Assembly: GCA_948468275.1 (NCBI GenBank)
Contig: CAOKHI010000005.1
Location: forward strand, 1-58,910
Direction: 5' to 3'
DNA: 58,910 nucleotides
Origin: an uncultured Clostridium sp.
Lineage (GTDB): Bacteria > Bacillota > Clostridia > TANB77 > CAG-508
Shown: piece by piece, positions 50,001 through 58,910 of the stretch
How the letters are laid out: each line of letters starts with the position of its first letter
How positions within the stretch are numbered: the stretch's first letter is position 1
The notes under the pieces: generated by a model
Seen by the model: the letters and a program-made list of their open reading frames with translations, nothing else
What the model was told of the DNA's origin: nothing
Databases searched by the model: none
Position numbers and translations under genes: made by a program

Positions 50001-50162
50001 CTATATTTTTTCTATTTCCTTATTAATTTCTTTTAACAATTCTTCTTGAACATTTCCATATATTTCTCTATCTATTACTTTATTTTGAAACAATTTTCTA
50101 TTTAGTATCATTTCAATCTCTAACTTTAATTGTTTATTAGATACAATTTGCTTTTTTTCCAT
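50001..50162 (-). CDS. Small protein upstream of the integrase
   Basis: 53 residues from ATG 50162 behind GAGGAGG. Basic/acidic helical (SHOCT-like spacing: LKLEIEMILNRKLFQNKVIDREIY). Position next to a serine integrase would suit a recombination directionality factor, but the sequence does not show that. Confidence 0.5.
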   Translation of the reverse strand: MEKKQIVSNKQLKLEIEMILNRKLFQNKVIDREIYGNVQEELLKEINKEIEKI

Positions 50163-50263
50163 AAGCTGCCTCCTCTTGTTTCTATAAATATTCAAAGTTA
50201 GATTAATGTATGCTAAAACTTATCTCCTCCCTTCTTTATTTTTTAATTTTAAGGCAAATAAAT

Positions 50264-50297
50264 AAGCAAGCCATTTACTTTATTAAATGCTTGCTTT
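50264..50297 (-). terminator. Stem-loop terminator
   Basis: AAGCAAGC-ATTT paired with AAATGGCTTGCTT (minus-strand view), between two small genes. Confidence 0.6.
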
Positions 50298-50331
50298 TAG
50301 TTGATTTTTTGGAACAGTATTTTGAATATAA

Positions 50332-50673
50332 TTAGATTAAGTATTTTTTTGACATTTCAATAGAATGTTGCCATTGTAAGTGCCTTAAATACTCTAATTC
50401 ATAATCTTCTTTTCCCTTCAAAATTTCTGTTCTTAACTTTCTGTTTGTCTTTTTTCTCTCAAGATAATTTTTATATTTTATCTCACTTCTTATTTCCTTT
50501 TCTTTTTTATAATTAGGATGTCCTTTTAAAACTTTTGATACATACTGTGGACTTATTCCTAATTCTTTTGCTATACAAACGCAGTTAAGGTTTCCTTCAA
50601 AATACAATTCACAAATTTTCTTTGCCTTGCTGTCTTTCTTGATTACCTCCTTCCTAAAAATAGTAATCAACAA
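50332..50673 (-). CDS. Small helix-turn-helix protein
   Basis: 113 residues. A sigma-70 region 4/resolvase-like helix-turn-helix (CELYFEGNLNCVCIAKELG, ISPQYVSKVLKGHP) with a basic helical tail. TTG starts at 50673 or 50670. Probable regulator of the right-hand element. The 213 bp upstream (50674-50886) hold no gene. Confidence 0.65.
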   Translation of the reverse strand: MLITIFRKEVIKKDSKAKKICELYFEGNLNCVCIAKELGISPQYVSKVLKGHPNYKKEKEIRSEIKYKNYLERKKTNRKLRTEILKGKEDYELEYLRHLQWQHSIEMSKKYLI

Positions 50674-50886
50674 TTCTTATTCCTTTTTTGAAAATTTGAC
50701 TTTTTCGTATTTCCTTACTTTTTTATAAACCTTTCTTAAGTCATTTTGTATCTACTTTTGTTGTTGATAGACTTATTGTACTACATTATTTGTATAATTT
50801 CAATAGACATATGAAAATTTTTATAAATGCTTATTTTTCAGTAGTTTGAGTGTTATTTAGGTATCCACTTTATCAATATTCTACAT

Positions 50887-51153
50887 TTATTTTTTATATT
50901 TTAACTTATCTCTAATCTTTATTATATGGTTTTTATTTCTTTCTATAACATTTTCTGATACTTTTATTGATGCTTGTATCTCTTTAATTTGCTTCTCATA
51001 TAAGTTATACAACTTTTCTTTGTCTTCTTCAGAAATTTCTTCTTCCAAGATTAATCTTTTTTCATATGCTTTTTGCAATTTTAATATTTTTTGTAACTCT
51101 TTATCCTGTTTTATAATAATTCTTTCTATAAATTTCTCTTTGTTACTTTGCAT
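50887..51153 (-). CDS. Small coiled-coil protein
   Basis: 88 residues, almost entirely Lys/Glu-rich coiled coil. GGAGG upstream of the ATG. It starts 12 bp past the big helicase gene and is probably co-transcribed with it. Function unknown. Confidence 0.55.
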   Translation of the reverse strand: MQSNKEKFIERIIIKQDKELQKILKLQKAYEKRLILEEEISEEDKEKLYNLYEKQIKEIQASIKVSENVIERNKNHIIKIRDKLKYKK

Positions 51154-51165
51154 ATCATCCTCCTA

Positions 51166-54100
51166 TTACAAACTTTTCCCTTGTTTTTTCTCTAATTCTA
51201 ATTGATACTGCCTTTTTAACTTTTCAGATTCCCTTTCTTTTTCTTTTACTTGTTTCTGCCTTTCTTGTAATTCTTTCTTTGCTTTTTCTAATTCTTCTAA
51301 TCTTGTTTGCTGATATATTCCAAGTTTAATAAATTCTTCTTTTTCTGTTTCTGTAAGTTTTATTGCGTTTTTAGGCTTTGCTCCTCTTATGCCTCCTCTA
51401 ATACGTTGTATAATACTTCCTATTTTTAGATTTCCATCTAATTGGTTTTCTTCTATAATTTTTTCTATGTCTATACCCTCTTGTTCTATTTCTCTTATTG
51501 TTCCTGCCATTGTATTTATTTCTTCTATTTTTACTCCACTTTTCTTTAAAATCCTAAATAATTTTAAATATTGTTGCCCTTTTGTTTCTCTTTCATCCAT
51601 AATTCCTAATTCTATAAATTCTTCTCTTACTTCACTTACATCTAGTCCATTCTTTTTTCCTTCTATTCCTGCTTTAACCCTATAAATTAAATCTCCTATT
51701 TTCATTTCTCTATCTAAACCATTTTCTGTAATTATTTTCTGCACATCAATGCCTTCTTGTCTTATATCTTCTAATTTATCATCACTTCTTATTTCTCTTA
51801 AATCTACACCATTTTCTTTTAATATGCTACATGTCTTTAAACATTCTTGTGCTCTTGTTTGTCGCTCTTCCATAATTCCTAACTCTATAAACCTTTGCTT
51901 TTGTTCATCTGTCATTTTTACAAGTACTTTTTCTCCTTTTATTGTTGCTTTTACAGCTTGTTTTATGTCTCCTGTGCTAATTTCTCCGTCTAAATCGTAA
52001 TCCTCTATTATTTTATTGATATCGATACCTTTTTGCCTAATTTCGTTTAATTTTGCACAGCTTTTGTTACTTATCCTTGTAATATCAACTCCATTATCTC
52101 TTAGAATTGTAAATAATTCTAAATAATCTTCTACTTTTTTAACACTATCTAAAATGCCTAATTTGATTACTTTTTGTTTTTCTTCCTCTGTCATTTTGGT
52201 ACCATTCTTTTTTCCTTCAATTCCTCTTCTAAGATTACTTTTTATATTGCCTATATGTATATTTTCATCTAAACCGTTTTCTTCTATTATTGCTTGTATA
52301 TCGATACCTCTTTGCTTAATATCTTTTAATCGATATGTTGTTTTTATTCTTTTTAGTTCTACCCCATTTTCTGCCAATAATGAAAGTAGATCTATATGTT
52401 GTTGTGCTACTGTTTTTTCTTCATCAAATAGCTCTAAATCTTGAAATGCTTTCTTTTCTTCTTCTGTTATTTTTAATGGTTGACTAGAAGATCCATTCAA
52501 AGTTGCTCTTATTCTAGATATTAAAGAACCTATTTTTATTTCTCCATCAAGTTCACATGATTCTATAATTTCTTGTATATTTATTTTTTCTTGCCTAATA
52601 TCACTTAATTTTTCTAATGTGGATTTTATCTTGTTTAACTGAACACCATTATTTTTTAATATTGTTAGTAAATTTAAGTGTTGTTTTATTATTGATTGTG
52701 TTTCTTCTATTATTCCTAAATCTTCAAATGCTTTTACTTCTTCATCTGTCATTTTCAGTGTTTTACTTCTTATATTTTTTATTGCATATGCAATTTTAAT
52801 GTTACCATCTAAGCCATTTTCTCCTATTATTTGTCCTATATTTACTCCATCTTGGTTATAATGTTTTAGTGGTATATATCTTCCAATTCTTCTTAATTGC
52901 TCTAAATCCACTCCATTTTCTTTTAGTATTGTAAATATTTCAATATATTGTTGTGCTCTAGTCTTTTCGTTCATAACAGGAAATATTCCTATTTTTCTAA
53001 ATTCCTCTATTTCTTCTTCTGTTAGACTATACTTTTCTTCTTTTCCCTCTATTGCTCTTATTATTCTATATTTTAGTTCTTTCGGTCTTGCTTTACCATT
53101 TAATGAGTTCTTATCTATTATGTCTTTTATGTCTAGTCCTTCTTGTGTATAATCTTCTAATGCTTCCCTCCACCTCATTTTGTCCACATCAATTCCATTT
53201 TCTTTCAATACTGTAAAGAACGTCAAATAGTTTTGTTTTCTATGTTTTTGTCCTATTTTAGAATAATCCGTAACTGGATTAATACCTAATTCTAAAAATT
53301 TGTTTTTTTCTTCTTTTGTCATTCTTAATCCAAATGGATTATCTTTCATTCCTAACTTTATTTTTGAAATCATATCTCCTATTTTCATTGATGCATCTAA
53401 ACAATTATCTTTTACTATTTTGTCTATATCTACACCATCTTGACTAATTGTACCTATTGTATCAGCTACAGCTATTTTAGAAATATCTACTCCATTTTGT
53501 TTTAAGGTTTCTAAAATTTCTATACGTTCACTTGCCAAAGATAATCTTTCCATTATGCCTAATTCTATGAATTTTGCCTTTTCTTTCTTTGTCATTTTTA
53601 ATCCATTTTCTTTTCCTTCTATTCCTCTTCTAATATATGGTATTGCTAATCCTATGTGCATTTCTCCATCTAAATGATTATTTTCTACTATTTCATTTAT
53701 GTTTATTCCATATTGCATAATTGTTGCTATTGTTTGCAATCTTGTAATTTTTCTTATATCTACTCCATTTTCTTTTAATACAGAAAATATATGTATATAT
53801 TCCTCTGCTTTTGTTGGCTTTAGCATATTCCTAGTTTCATTTAATAAATCTAGTAACTCTTTTATTTCTCCTGTTACTTTAAATGTATCAATTTCTTCTT
53901 GTTGCTCATTAGCCTGTTTTGTTTTTTTATCTTTATTTACTGTTCCTCTTATGATAGGTTCCCTACTGTTTACTTCTCTATCAAGATTATACTTTAAATA
54001 ATTATTTGCTATATCATATACTGTTACTAATTCTTCTTCATTTTCCTTTGTTGATAATGCTCTACCTAATTGTTGTAAATAAATTAACCTAGATTCTGTC

Positions 54101-55182
54101 TTTCTAAGCATAATAATTCCAGATACCCCTTCAATATGTACCCCTTCGTTTATCATATTTACAGTAAATAGTAATTTCAGATGATTTGATTTTGATTTTT
54201 CAAACCTTTGAATTTCCCCATCTTCTACTATTCTTCCTTCACTATCTATTCTTCCATGATTATGTTTTTCTCCATAATTTGCATGTATTTTATATATTTC
54301 TGGTTGTGCCTCAATATTCTTAAACCATTCTTTTGCTTCTTCTGCCATTTGTTCTAAATGTTGCATATCCCTACAAAATACAATATACCTTCCGTCTTTT
54401 CTCTCCATATTCTTTTCGAATATTTCTGTTATACCATCTGCTTTGTCTACTATACTTCTCATTTTTTTATACTTTTCTAATAATTTTGCTTTTTCTTTTG
54501 TATCTGGACATTCTAAAATCTTTGTTCTAATATCTTCTACATCATCTTTTAATGTATATAGTGCTGGTACATATTTATGTGGCTTTATTATATTTTGTTT
54601 AATAGCATCTACTAATGTAATTTCAGAAGCTATATATTTTTCTAAAGTTTCTTCATCTATTTTTTCATCTTCTTGCACTACTCCTAAAACTTTTGCAATT
54701 TCATATGCCATATTTTTATTATCTTTATCATTTCTATCTGGTGTTGCAGTCATTCCTAATACTTTTGCATTTGGGTGCAAGCTTAATAATCTTTGTACCC
54801 TTTCTCCCCATTTTTCAGCTCCCACCCTATGCATTTCATCTAAAATAATAATATCAGGTTTTAATGCTTTTAGGGTTTCATCTGAGCGATTTAATAAAGA
54901 TTGATATAAATGCATTTTTAAGTTTGGCAATATTTCTCGCCATTCTTTTTTGTTATTTTCTTGCATGTATCTTTTTATATAATCTTGAAATTGTCTATTA
55001 ATTGATTTATATGGTGACAAATATAATACTTTTTTATCCTTATTTTCTTCTAATAATTTCTCTGCCACAACACTTTTACCTGCACCTGTTGGAAATATTA
55101 TTACTGCATATCTTCCATTTTCAAATTTCTGTTTTACATTTTCATATGCTTCTTGTTGATGTGGTTGTAATTTTAATGACAT
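51166..55182 (-). CDS. SF2 DEAD-like helicase with nine about 90-residue C-terminal repeats
   Basis: 1338 residues. Helicase core in the first about 420: Walker A PTGAGKS at 31-37, DEMH at 115-118, GMTATP, and the motif VI segment YLQQLGRALS. From about residue 455 to 1290 nine tandem repeats of 85-95 residues follow. Each has ILKENGVDL, a short variable stretch, IRQEGIDIxKIIEENxLDG, KIG, and KMTEEEKxxFIELGI. A Glu/Gln-rich coiled coil ends the protein. The repeats recall helicase-associated domain arrays and could recognise DNA or RNA. Partner and substrate unknown. Confidence 0.85.
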   Translation of the reverse strand: MSLKLQPHQQEAYENVKQKFENGRYAVIIFPTGAGKSVVAEKLLEENKDKKVLYLSPYKSINRQFQDYIKRYMQENNKKEWREILPNLKMHLYQSLLNRSDETLKALKPDIIILDEMHRVGAEKWGERVQRLLSLHPNAKVLGMTATPDRNDKDNKNMAYEIAKVLGVVQEDEKIDEETLEKYIASEITLVDAIKQNIIKPHKYVPALYTLKDDVEDIRTKILECPDTKEKAKLLEKYKKMRSIVDKADGITEIFEKNMERKDGRYIVFCRDMQHLEQMAEEAKEWFKNIEAQPEIYKIHANYGEKHNHGRIDSEGRIVEDGEIQRFEKSKSNHLKLLFTVNMINEGVHIEGVSGIIMLRKTESRLIYLQQLGRALSTKENEEELVTVYDIANNYLKYNLDREVNSREPIIRGTVNKDKKTKQANEQQEEIDTFKVTGEIKELLDLLNETRNMLKPTKAEEYIHIFSVLKENGVDIRKITRLQTIATIMQYGININEIVENNHLDGEMHIGLAIPYIRRGIEGKENGLKMTKKEKAKFIELGIMERLSLASERIEILETLKQNGVDISKIAVADTIGTISQDGVDIDKIVKDNCLDASMKIGDMISKIKLGMKDNPFGLRMTKEEKNKFLELGINPVTDYSKIGQKHRKQNYLTFFTVLKENGIDVDKMRWREALEDYTQEGLDIKDIIDKNSLNGKARPKELKYRIIRAIEGKEEKYSLTEEEIEEFRKIGIFPVMNEKTRAQQYIEIFTILKENGVDLEQLRRIGRYIPLKHYNQDGVNIGQIIGENGLDGNIKIAYAIKNIRSKTLKMTDEEVKAFEDLGIIEETQSIIKQHLNLLTILKNNGVQLNKIKSTLEKLSDIRQEKINIQEIIESCELDGEIKIGSLISRIRATLNGSSSQPLKITEEEKKAFQDLELFDEEKTVAQQHIDLLSLLAENGVELKRIKTTYRLKDIKQRGIDIQAIIEENGLDENIHIGNIKSNLRRGIEGKKNGTKMTEEEKQKVIKLGILDSVKKVEDYLELFTILRDNGVDITRISNKSCAKLNEIRQKGIDINKIIEDYDLDGEISTGDIKQAVKATIKGEKVLVKMTDEQKQRFIELGIMEERQTRAQECLKTCSILKENGVDLREIRSDDKLEDIRQEGIDVQKIITENGLDREMKIGDLIYRVKAGIEGKKNGLDVSEVREEFIELGIMDERETKGQQYLKLFRILKKSGVKIEEINTMAGTIREIEQEGIDIEKIIEENQLDGNLKIGSIIQRIRGGIRGAKPKNAIKLTETEKEEFIKLGIYQQTRLEELEKAKKELQERQKQVKEKERESEKLKRQYQLELEKKQGKSL

Positions 55183-55340
55183 ATTTATCTCCTTTTATAT
55201 CTATTTTACAGAATTATTTTACCATATTTTTCTTGTTTTTTCAACGGTATTTTTTGTTTACGTAAACTTAATTTTGCCCAATTGTTTTTACCAGCAATTC
55301 TTTATTACTAGATCTTCCTTTTTTCTATGTATGAATTTTA

Positions 55341-56216
55341 TTACCCATCTCCATAATCAGTTCTAAATTGCAAATCACTATCTGAATAATACTCTGTTAT
55401 AGCATTATACAAGCAATTTATCACAAAATTAGTGCTATTACAAATTTGAGTATCTGGCTTTAAATTATTTAACTTATCAAAGGCATAAAAAATAATAGAT
55501 GCATTTAGTATTTGCATCCTACTTCTAACATTTTCTCTTGGTAAAACTGCTTGTCCTATTTTTAATTCTTTTGAATAAAACATTATATCTAACGCATTTT
55601 CTATGATTTTTCTTTGTCTTTCATCAAATAAGTATAGTTCACAGTTTTGTTTTATGCTTTTTAAATTCTCAATATCTACTTCAGACTGACTAACATATAT
55701 ATTTCTATTTTTATGTTTTATATTATTTTTCTTATTTGCTCGTAGAACTTCTGTATCATTAATCGTATTTTCTTCCATATGAGATTCTTCTTTTATTCGA
55801 TTATTTACTTGTTCATTATCCGCTTCTATATAATTTTCTGTTTTAATATGTTCAATTTGTATTTCATTATGTTCAATTTTACCTATATAAATCAAATTAG
55901 GCTTTCCAAATCCTTGCTTTTCTTCTTTTATGAGTTTAGTTTCCCTTAATTCTTTAAATGCTCTAGTTATTGGTTTATCACTTAAATTTAATTTGCTCTG
56001 GATTTCTTTTCTAGTATATATTAAATAAATTTCACCTTTTGCATTTACCCAATGATTCATTTTAGATAATTTCATTCTATTTAAAAGAAACGAATATATT
56101 ACTTTTGCTTCTATACTTACATTCTTATATTTTTCACTTTCAAACAATTCTTGTGGCATTTGATAATATGAATTTTCTAGTGTTTCATTTATTTTATAAA
56201 GTTTCATCTTCATCAC
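55341..56216 (-). CDS. repA: RepA_N-type replication initiator
   Basis: 291 residues. The N-terminal winged-helix region (LFESEKYKNVSIEAKVIYSF, ISLF-like LLNRM, KLNLSDKPITRAFKELRE) is the RepA_N initiator domain. The C-terminal about 100 residues are a separate helical domain. The start is among three close ATGs (56216-56207). It suggests an integrated plasmid-like replicon. Confidence 0.82.
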   Translation of the reverse strand: MMKMKLYKINETLENSYYQMPQELFESEKYKNVSIEAKVIYSFLLNRMKLSKMNHWVNAKGEIYLIYTRKEIQSKLNLSDKPITRAFKELRETKLIKEEKQGFGKPNLIYIGKIEHNEIQIEHIKTENYIEADNEQVNNRIKEESHMEENTINDTEVLRANKKNNIKHKNRNIYVSQSEVDIENLKSIKQNCELYLFDERQRKIIENALDIMFYSKELKIGQAVLPRENVRSRMQILNASIIFYAFDKLNNLKPDTQICNSTNFVINCLYNAITEYYSDSDLQFRTDYGDG

Positions 56217-57159
56217 CTTCTATTTCTTTATATTTCAATAATAGTTCATCTATTTTTTCTTTTGTTAACCCCTTATACTTGCACTTAGGTAAATATTGTC
56301 TTATGATACTTTCATATTCTTTTAACCCAAATATGTATATATTTTTGTTGCCTTCATTTTCATTATAGTAATAATATAATTTTGCTAGTGTTTCCATATT
56401 TATTAATGGCATGATTACAACATAATTGTTATCATCTAGTTTTAAATCTACAAGTTTAAAGTCTGACAATTCTACTTTATACATTTCGTCTATTCTTAAA
56501 TATATACTTCTTCTAATTTCGTAATTATTTCTTAGTAAAAATTTTCCATAATCATTATATGGAACTAAAACTGTATATCTATTTCCAAAATAAAATCCTT
56601 TTTCATGCAATATTATCTTTTCTATGTCTTTTGTAAATATCATTGCATTTGTGTATCCATTTTCTTTTCTTATATCATAGTAAATTGATTTAATATATTT
56701 ATCATCTTTCCCATCATAAATAGCATATACTAAAAACTCTTCTTGATTATTATACTCTAGCTTTCCTATATATCTTCTTGAATGTGTTGTTGGTTCATCT
56801 TCTTTTTTCATATTCCAACTAGGTATAAAATTCAAATTATCTTGTATTAGTGAACTTGCTATATCACTTATAACATTTAATCTTTCTATATTGTTTTCAT
56901 TTCTACAATGGTTTCTTACTTCAAATCCATTTTCTAACAAATATTCCTTTCCTTTTATTCCAAGTGTTATATATCTGTGTTTTAATCTTCTAATATAGTT
57001 GTACTTTGCTAAAGCTACCATTCTCTTTTCTTGATACGTTACTGTTTCATAAATGTATCTTGTATTATCTAATGATATAACTTTATACTTTCCTAAAAAT
57101 ATTAATAATTCTATATCTCTATTCTGCAATCTTATTCCTTCGCTCATTTCAAAACTCAC
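56194..57159 (-). CDS. Replication-relaxation-like winged-helix protein
   Basis: 321 residues; start GTG 57159 or ATG 57147. N-terminal winged-helix DNA-binding region (LQNRDIELLIFLGKYKVIS, then YIRRLKHRYITLG), then a nuclease-like alpha/beta region. It resembles the replication-relaxation family coded next to RepA in Firmicutes elements. It overlaps repA by 23 bp. Confidence 0.6.
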   Translation of the reverse strand: MSFEMSEGIRLQNRDIELLIFLGKYKVISLDNTRYIYETVTYQEKRMVALAKYNYIRRLKHRYITLGIKGKEYLLENGFEVRNHCRNENNIERLNVISDIASSLIQDNLNFIPSWNMKKEDEPTTHSRRYIGKLEYNNQEEFLVYAIYDGKDDKYIKSIYYDIRKENGYTNAMIFTKDIEKIILHEKGFYFGNRYTVLVPYNDYGKFLLRNNYEIRRSIYLRIDEMYKVELSDFKLVDLKLDDNNYVVIMPLINMETLAKLYYYYNENEGNKNIYIFGLKEYESIIRQYLPKCKYKGLTKEKIDELLLKYKEIEGDEDETL

Positions 57160-57218
57160 CTCTTTCTCAAAATTTTTCTTTAATTTATTATTTAAATCAT
57201 CTCATCAATTGCACCTTT

Positions 57219-57251
57219 GTAGAGGCAACATATTGTATATGTTACCTCTAC
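57219..57251. repeat. Inverted repeat upstream of the winged-helix gene
   Basis: GTAGAGG-N-AACATA and TATGTT-N-CCTCTAC around a 5-nt centre. Might be an operator, an origin-related site or a terminator remnant. No gene occupies 57160-57377. Confidence 0.45.
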
Positions 57252-57319
57252 TCTAGACAATTTTTTGTTTATTTTTTCTCTAAACTGGTGTTATTACTTG
57301 ATTTTAAGTATAAAAACAA

Positions 57320-57363
57320 CATAGCAAAATTTTAGTTCAATTTTTTCTAAAAATTTTGCTATG
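57320..57363 (-). terminator. Terminator after the RusA-like gene
   Basis: CATAGCAAAATTTT and AAAATTTTGCTATG, 14 bp, followed by TTGTTTTTA on the minus strand. Confidence 0.75.
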
Positions 57364-57377
57364 TTTGTATATGTATT

Positions 57378-57971
57378 TTATCTTATCTTTTTGTTTATTA
57401 TGTTTGTAATTTCATCAGCTGCTATTACACAAACTTCAGTATGTGGTTTATCTGAATAATATCCTTGTACCATATAACTACTGCAATAGATATTGTCATC
57501 TTTTATTATTCTTCCATGTATTAATCCATCATGTATTGGTTTTACATTTCTATTATCTGCATCCCATATCGGCTTATTGTCATATATCTTTATAATTACA
57601 ATAACAGGTTTATCAAAAAATAAATCTTCATATTTTCTTGCATTCCATGAGATGTTACTCATTATTCTCTTTTGGGCATAGTTTACACCTTGTTTTATTT
57701 TCGGTAATGTTTCTGGAATATATAGCTTTAAAATATCATTTTGTAATTCTACTTCATATTCTTCACCTATACAGTTAATGGCATCCCTACCATCAAATTT
57801 CATAAATAAATTTCTCTGCTCTACTGCATCATACATATCCATTCTTGCTTTTTCAAATTTGTAAAGATATCTTTCTAATTCCTCATCTTTTATTTTTTCT
57901 TTTGTTTGTAATAATTTATTGCTTATTTCTTCGATTTCTCCAATCGAATCTAAAATTCTTTGATTTATCAT
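57378..57971 (-). CDS. RusA-like Holliday-junction resolvase family protein
   Basis: 197 residues. The C-terminal half has the RusA arrangement of acidic residues: WDADNRNVKPIHDGLI followed by IIKDDNIYC. The N-terminal about 60 residues are helical. RusA resolves recombination or replication intermediates in phages and mobile elements. Divergent, so moderate confidence. Confidence 0.65.
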   Translation of the reverse strand: MINQRILDSIGEIEEISNKLLQTKEKIKDEELERYLYKFEKARMDMYDAVEQRNLFMKFDGRDAINCIGEEYEVELQNDILKLYIPETLPKIKQGVNYAQKRIMSNISWNARKYEDLFFDKPVIVIIKIYDNKPIWDADNRNVKPIHDGLIHGRIIKDDNIYCSSYMVQGYYSDKPHTEVCVIAADEITNIINKKIR

Positions 57972-58011
57972 AAAATTATCCTCGCTTTCTTTAATTAATT
58001 TTGGGATATAA

Positions 58012-58048
58012 AAATAGAAGGTATATATTACTCTATATCCTTCTATTT
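58012..58048 (-). terminator. Terminator after the antirepressor gene
   Basis: AAATAGAAGG-N-TATA and TATA-TCCTTCTATTT arms (one bulge), then an AT-rich tail. Confidence 0.7.
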
Positions 58049-58070
58049 GAATAATTTAATTCTCTTTACA

Positions 58071-58910
58071 TTATATTTTTTCATTAGTTCCTTCAGTTAA
58101 TTTTCTTATTTCTTTTGCATTTTTACCAGAAATCACCTTTTTCCCTGTCTCTTTTTCCAATTGTTGTCTCGCCATTCTGGCAATATTTCCACCTTTTATA
58201 ACTGATTGTTCTGCACCTTTGATTCCTTTTTCATTTGTGCTTTTAGATATTTCTGTAGAAGATGTCTCTGCTAACATATTTAAAACTAGCTCCATATTCG
58301 TCATATTATCACGTAAATTTTCTTTTTTTAGACCTTTTAAATTTTTGTATTCTTTTACAGAATATCCACTCCAAACTTGAGTTAACATATTTGTTAATAT
58401 TGCAAAATCTTTATTTTTACTAACACCTACTCTTTTTAGTTCATCTGTAAATTCTTTTCTTACATCAATTGTTTTTAATCTTTGGTTTATCCATTCTTCT
58501 GAATATCCTTTTTTTCTATAAGTATCTAATGCTCTATTTATTGTTATCTCTGGATCATATGCTTCATCAATTCTTTCTTTTCCAACTTGTGCAAGCCATA
58601 GTTTAAATGGCTCTGCTTTTTTTGATGGGATTGATTGGACTAATCTTAAAATTTGTTGTGTATTCATTACATCTGTATCTCTTAATTTTCCATCATTTGC
58701 TTTCATTTTCAACTGGTAACAATTTGTTACCAGTTCACTTCCTTCTTGATTTAGCCTCATCTTTAATGTTTTCCAATATTTCCTTCCAGCTTGATAATCA
58801 TTGTCTGTTAAAACTGCTACAATATCTACTACTGAAAAATACCAATTTTCTTCATCTTCATTCCATGCTACTCTAATATTTTTATCTTCAAATAATTTAA
58901 TACTATTATT
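58071..58910 (-). CDS. BRO/prophage antirepressor-type protein, start beyond window
   Basis: The frame is open to the right edge (at least 279 codons). The N-terminal visible part, IKLFEDKNIRVAWNEDEENW then YFSVVDIVAVLTDNDYQAG, is the BRO-N domain. A helical C-terminal region follows (LTNMLTQVWSG; GGNIARMARQQLE). BRO-N proteins act as phage/mobile-element antirepressors. The in-frame ATG at 58760 is internal. Confidence 0.85.
   Translation of the reverse strand, partial: NNSIKLFEDKNIRVAWNEDEENWYFSVVDIVAVLTDNDYQAGRKYWKTLKMRLNQEGSELVTNCYQLKMKANDGKLRDTDVMNTQQILRLVQSIPSKKAEPFKLWLAQVGKERIDEAYDPEITINRALDTYRKKGYSEEWINQRLKTIDVRKEFTDELKRVGVSKNKDFAILTNMLTQVWSGYSVKEYKNLKGLKKENLRDNMTNMELVLNMLAETSSTEISKSTNEKGIKGAEQSVIKGGNIARMARQQLEKETGKKVISGKNAKEIRKLTEGTNEKI

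Noticed and set aside
1..58910. CRISPR array, rRNA or tRNA genes
   Set aside because: I saw no regularly spaced repeats, no rRNA segments and no cloverleaf with CCA-type end on either strand.

Overview
The window is very AT-rich, has tightly packed genes nearly all on the minus strand, and carries strong GGAGG ribosome sites. This, with the gene families present, suggests an uncultured low-GC Bacillota of the Clostridia type, probably gut-associated. The species is not determinable from the sequence.

Layout. (1) 1-4078: a complete diversity-generating retroelement (DGR): avd, template repeat (TR), DGR-type reverse transcriptase, and a target gene containing the variable repeat (VR), with an orphan receiver-domain gene upstream. 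(2) 4193-5036: two XRE regulators on the plus strand, divergent from the DGR side. (3) 5106-40515: the body of an integrative conjugative element (ICE): CHAP hydrolase, sortase B, VirB4, PrgI, VirB6, MT-A70 methylase, Maff2, VirD4, ArdC-like protein, PcfB, a relaxase split by a 2.48 kb group II intron, MobC, a candidate oriT, a Toprim protein, a 2,562-codon methylase/helicase, a thioester/Cna_B surface adhesin, and ParA/ParB. (4) 40800-47939: chromosomal genes lysS, a 3D-domain protein, rluB, rluD, tagA, lspA and a polytopic membrane protein. (5) 48081-58910: a second element with a large serine integrase that interrupts a YlmC/YmxH-family gene, RepA, an SF2 helicase with nine about 90-residue repeats, a RusA-like protein and a BRO-type antirepressor.

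Most unusual observation: six ICE genes (virB4, virB6, maff2, virD4, the methylase/helicase and parA) are broken in all by 20 frameshifts. Every one is a single extra C placed immediately before an in-frame glycine codon, so the zero-frame codon is CGG and the protein resumes with GGN. Removing those C bases gives one open frame per gene, with exact divisibility by three and family-conserved sequence across each junction. No other kind of lesion is seen in these genes. Reading the window by eye I find no in-frame CGG arginine codon in any intact gene. This looks like +1 recoding at CGG-N as glycine (unassigned or hungry CGG), confined here to ICE core genes and often placed inside Walker A or catalytic motifs. 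A systematic sequence artefact must be excluded first. Three ICE genes also appear to start at AUA, and many others start at UUG or GUG, so weak translation signals seem general in the element.

The DGR is also clear: 11 TR/VR differences, all at template adenines, in 78 bp.
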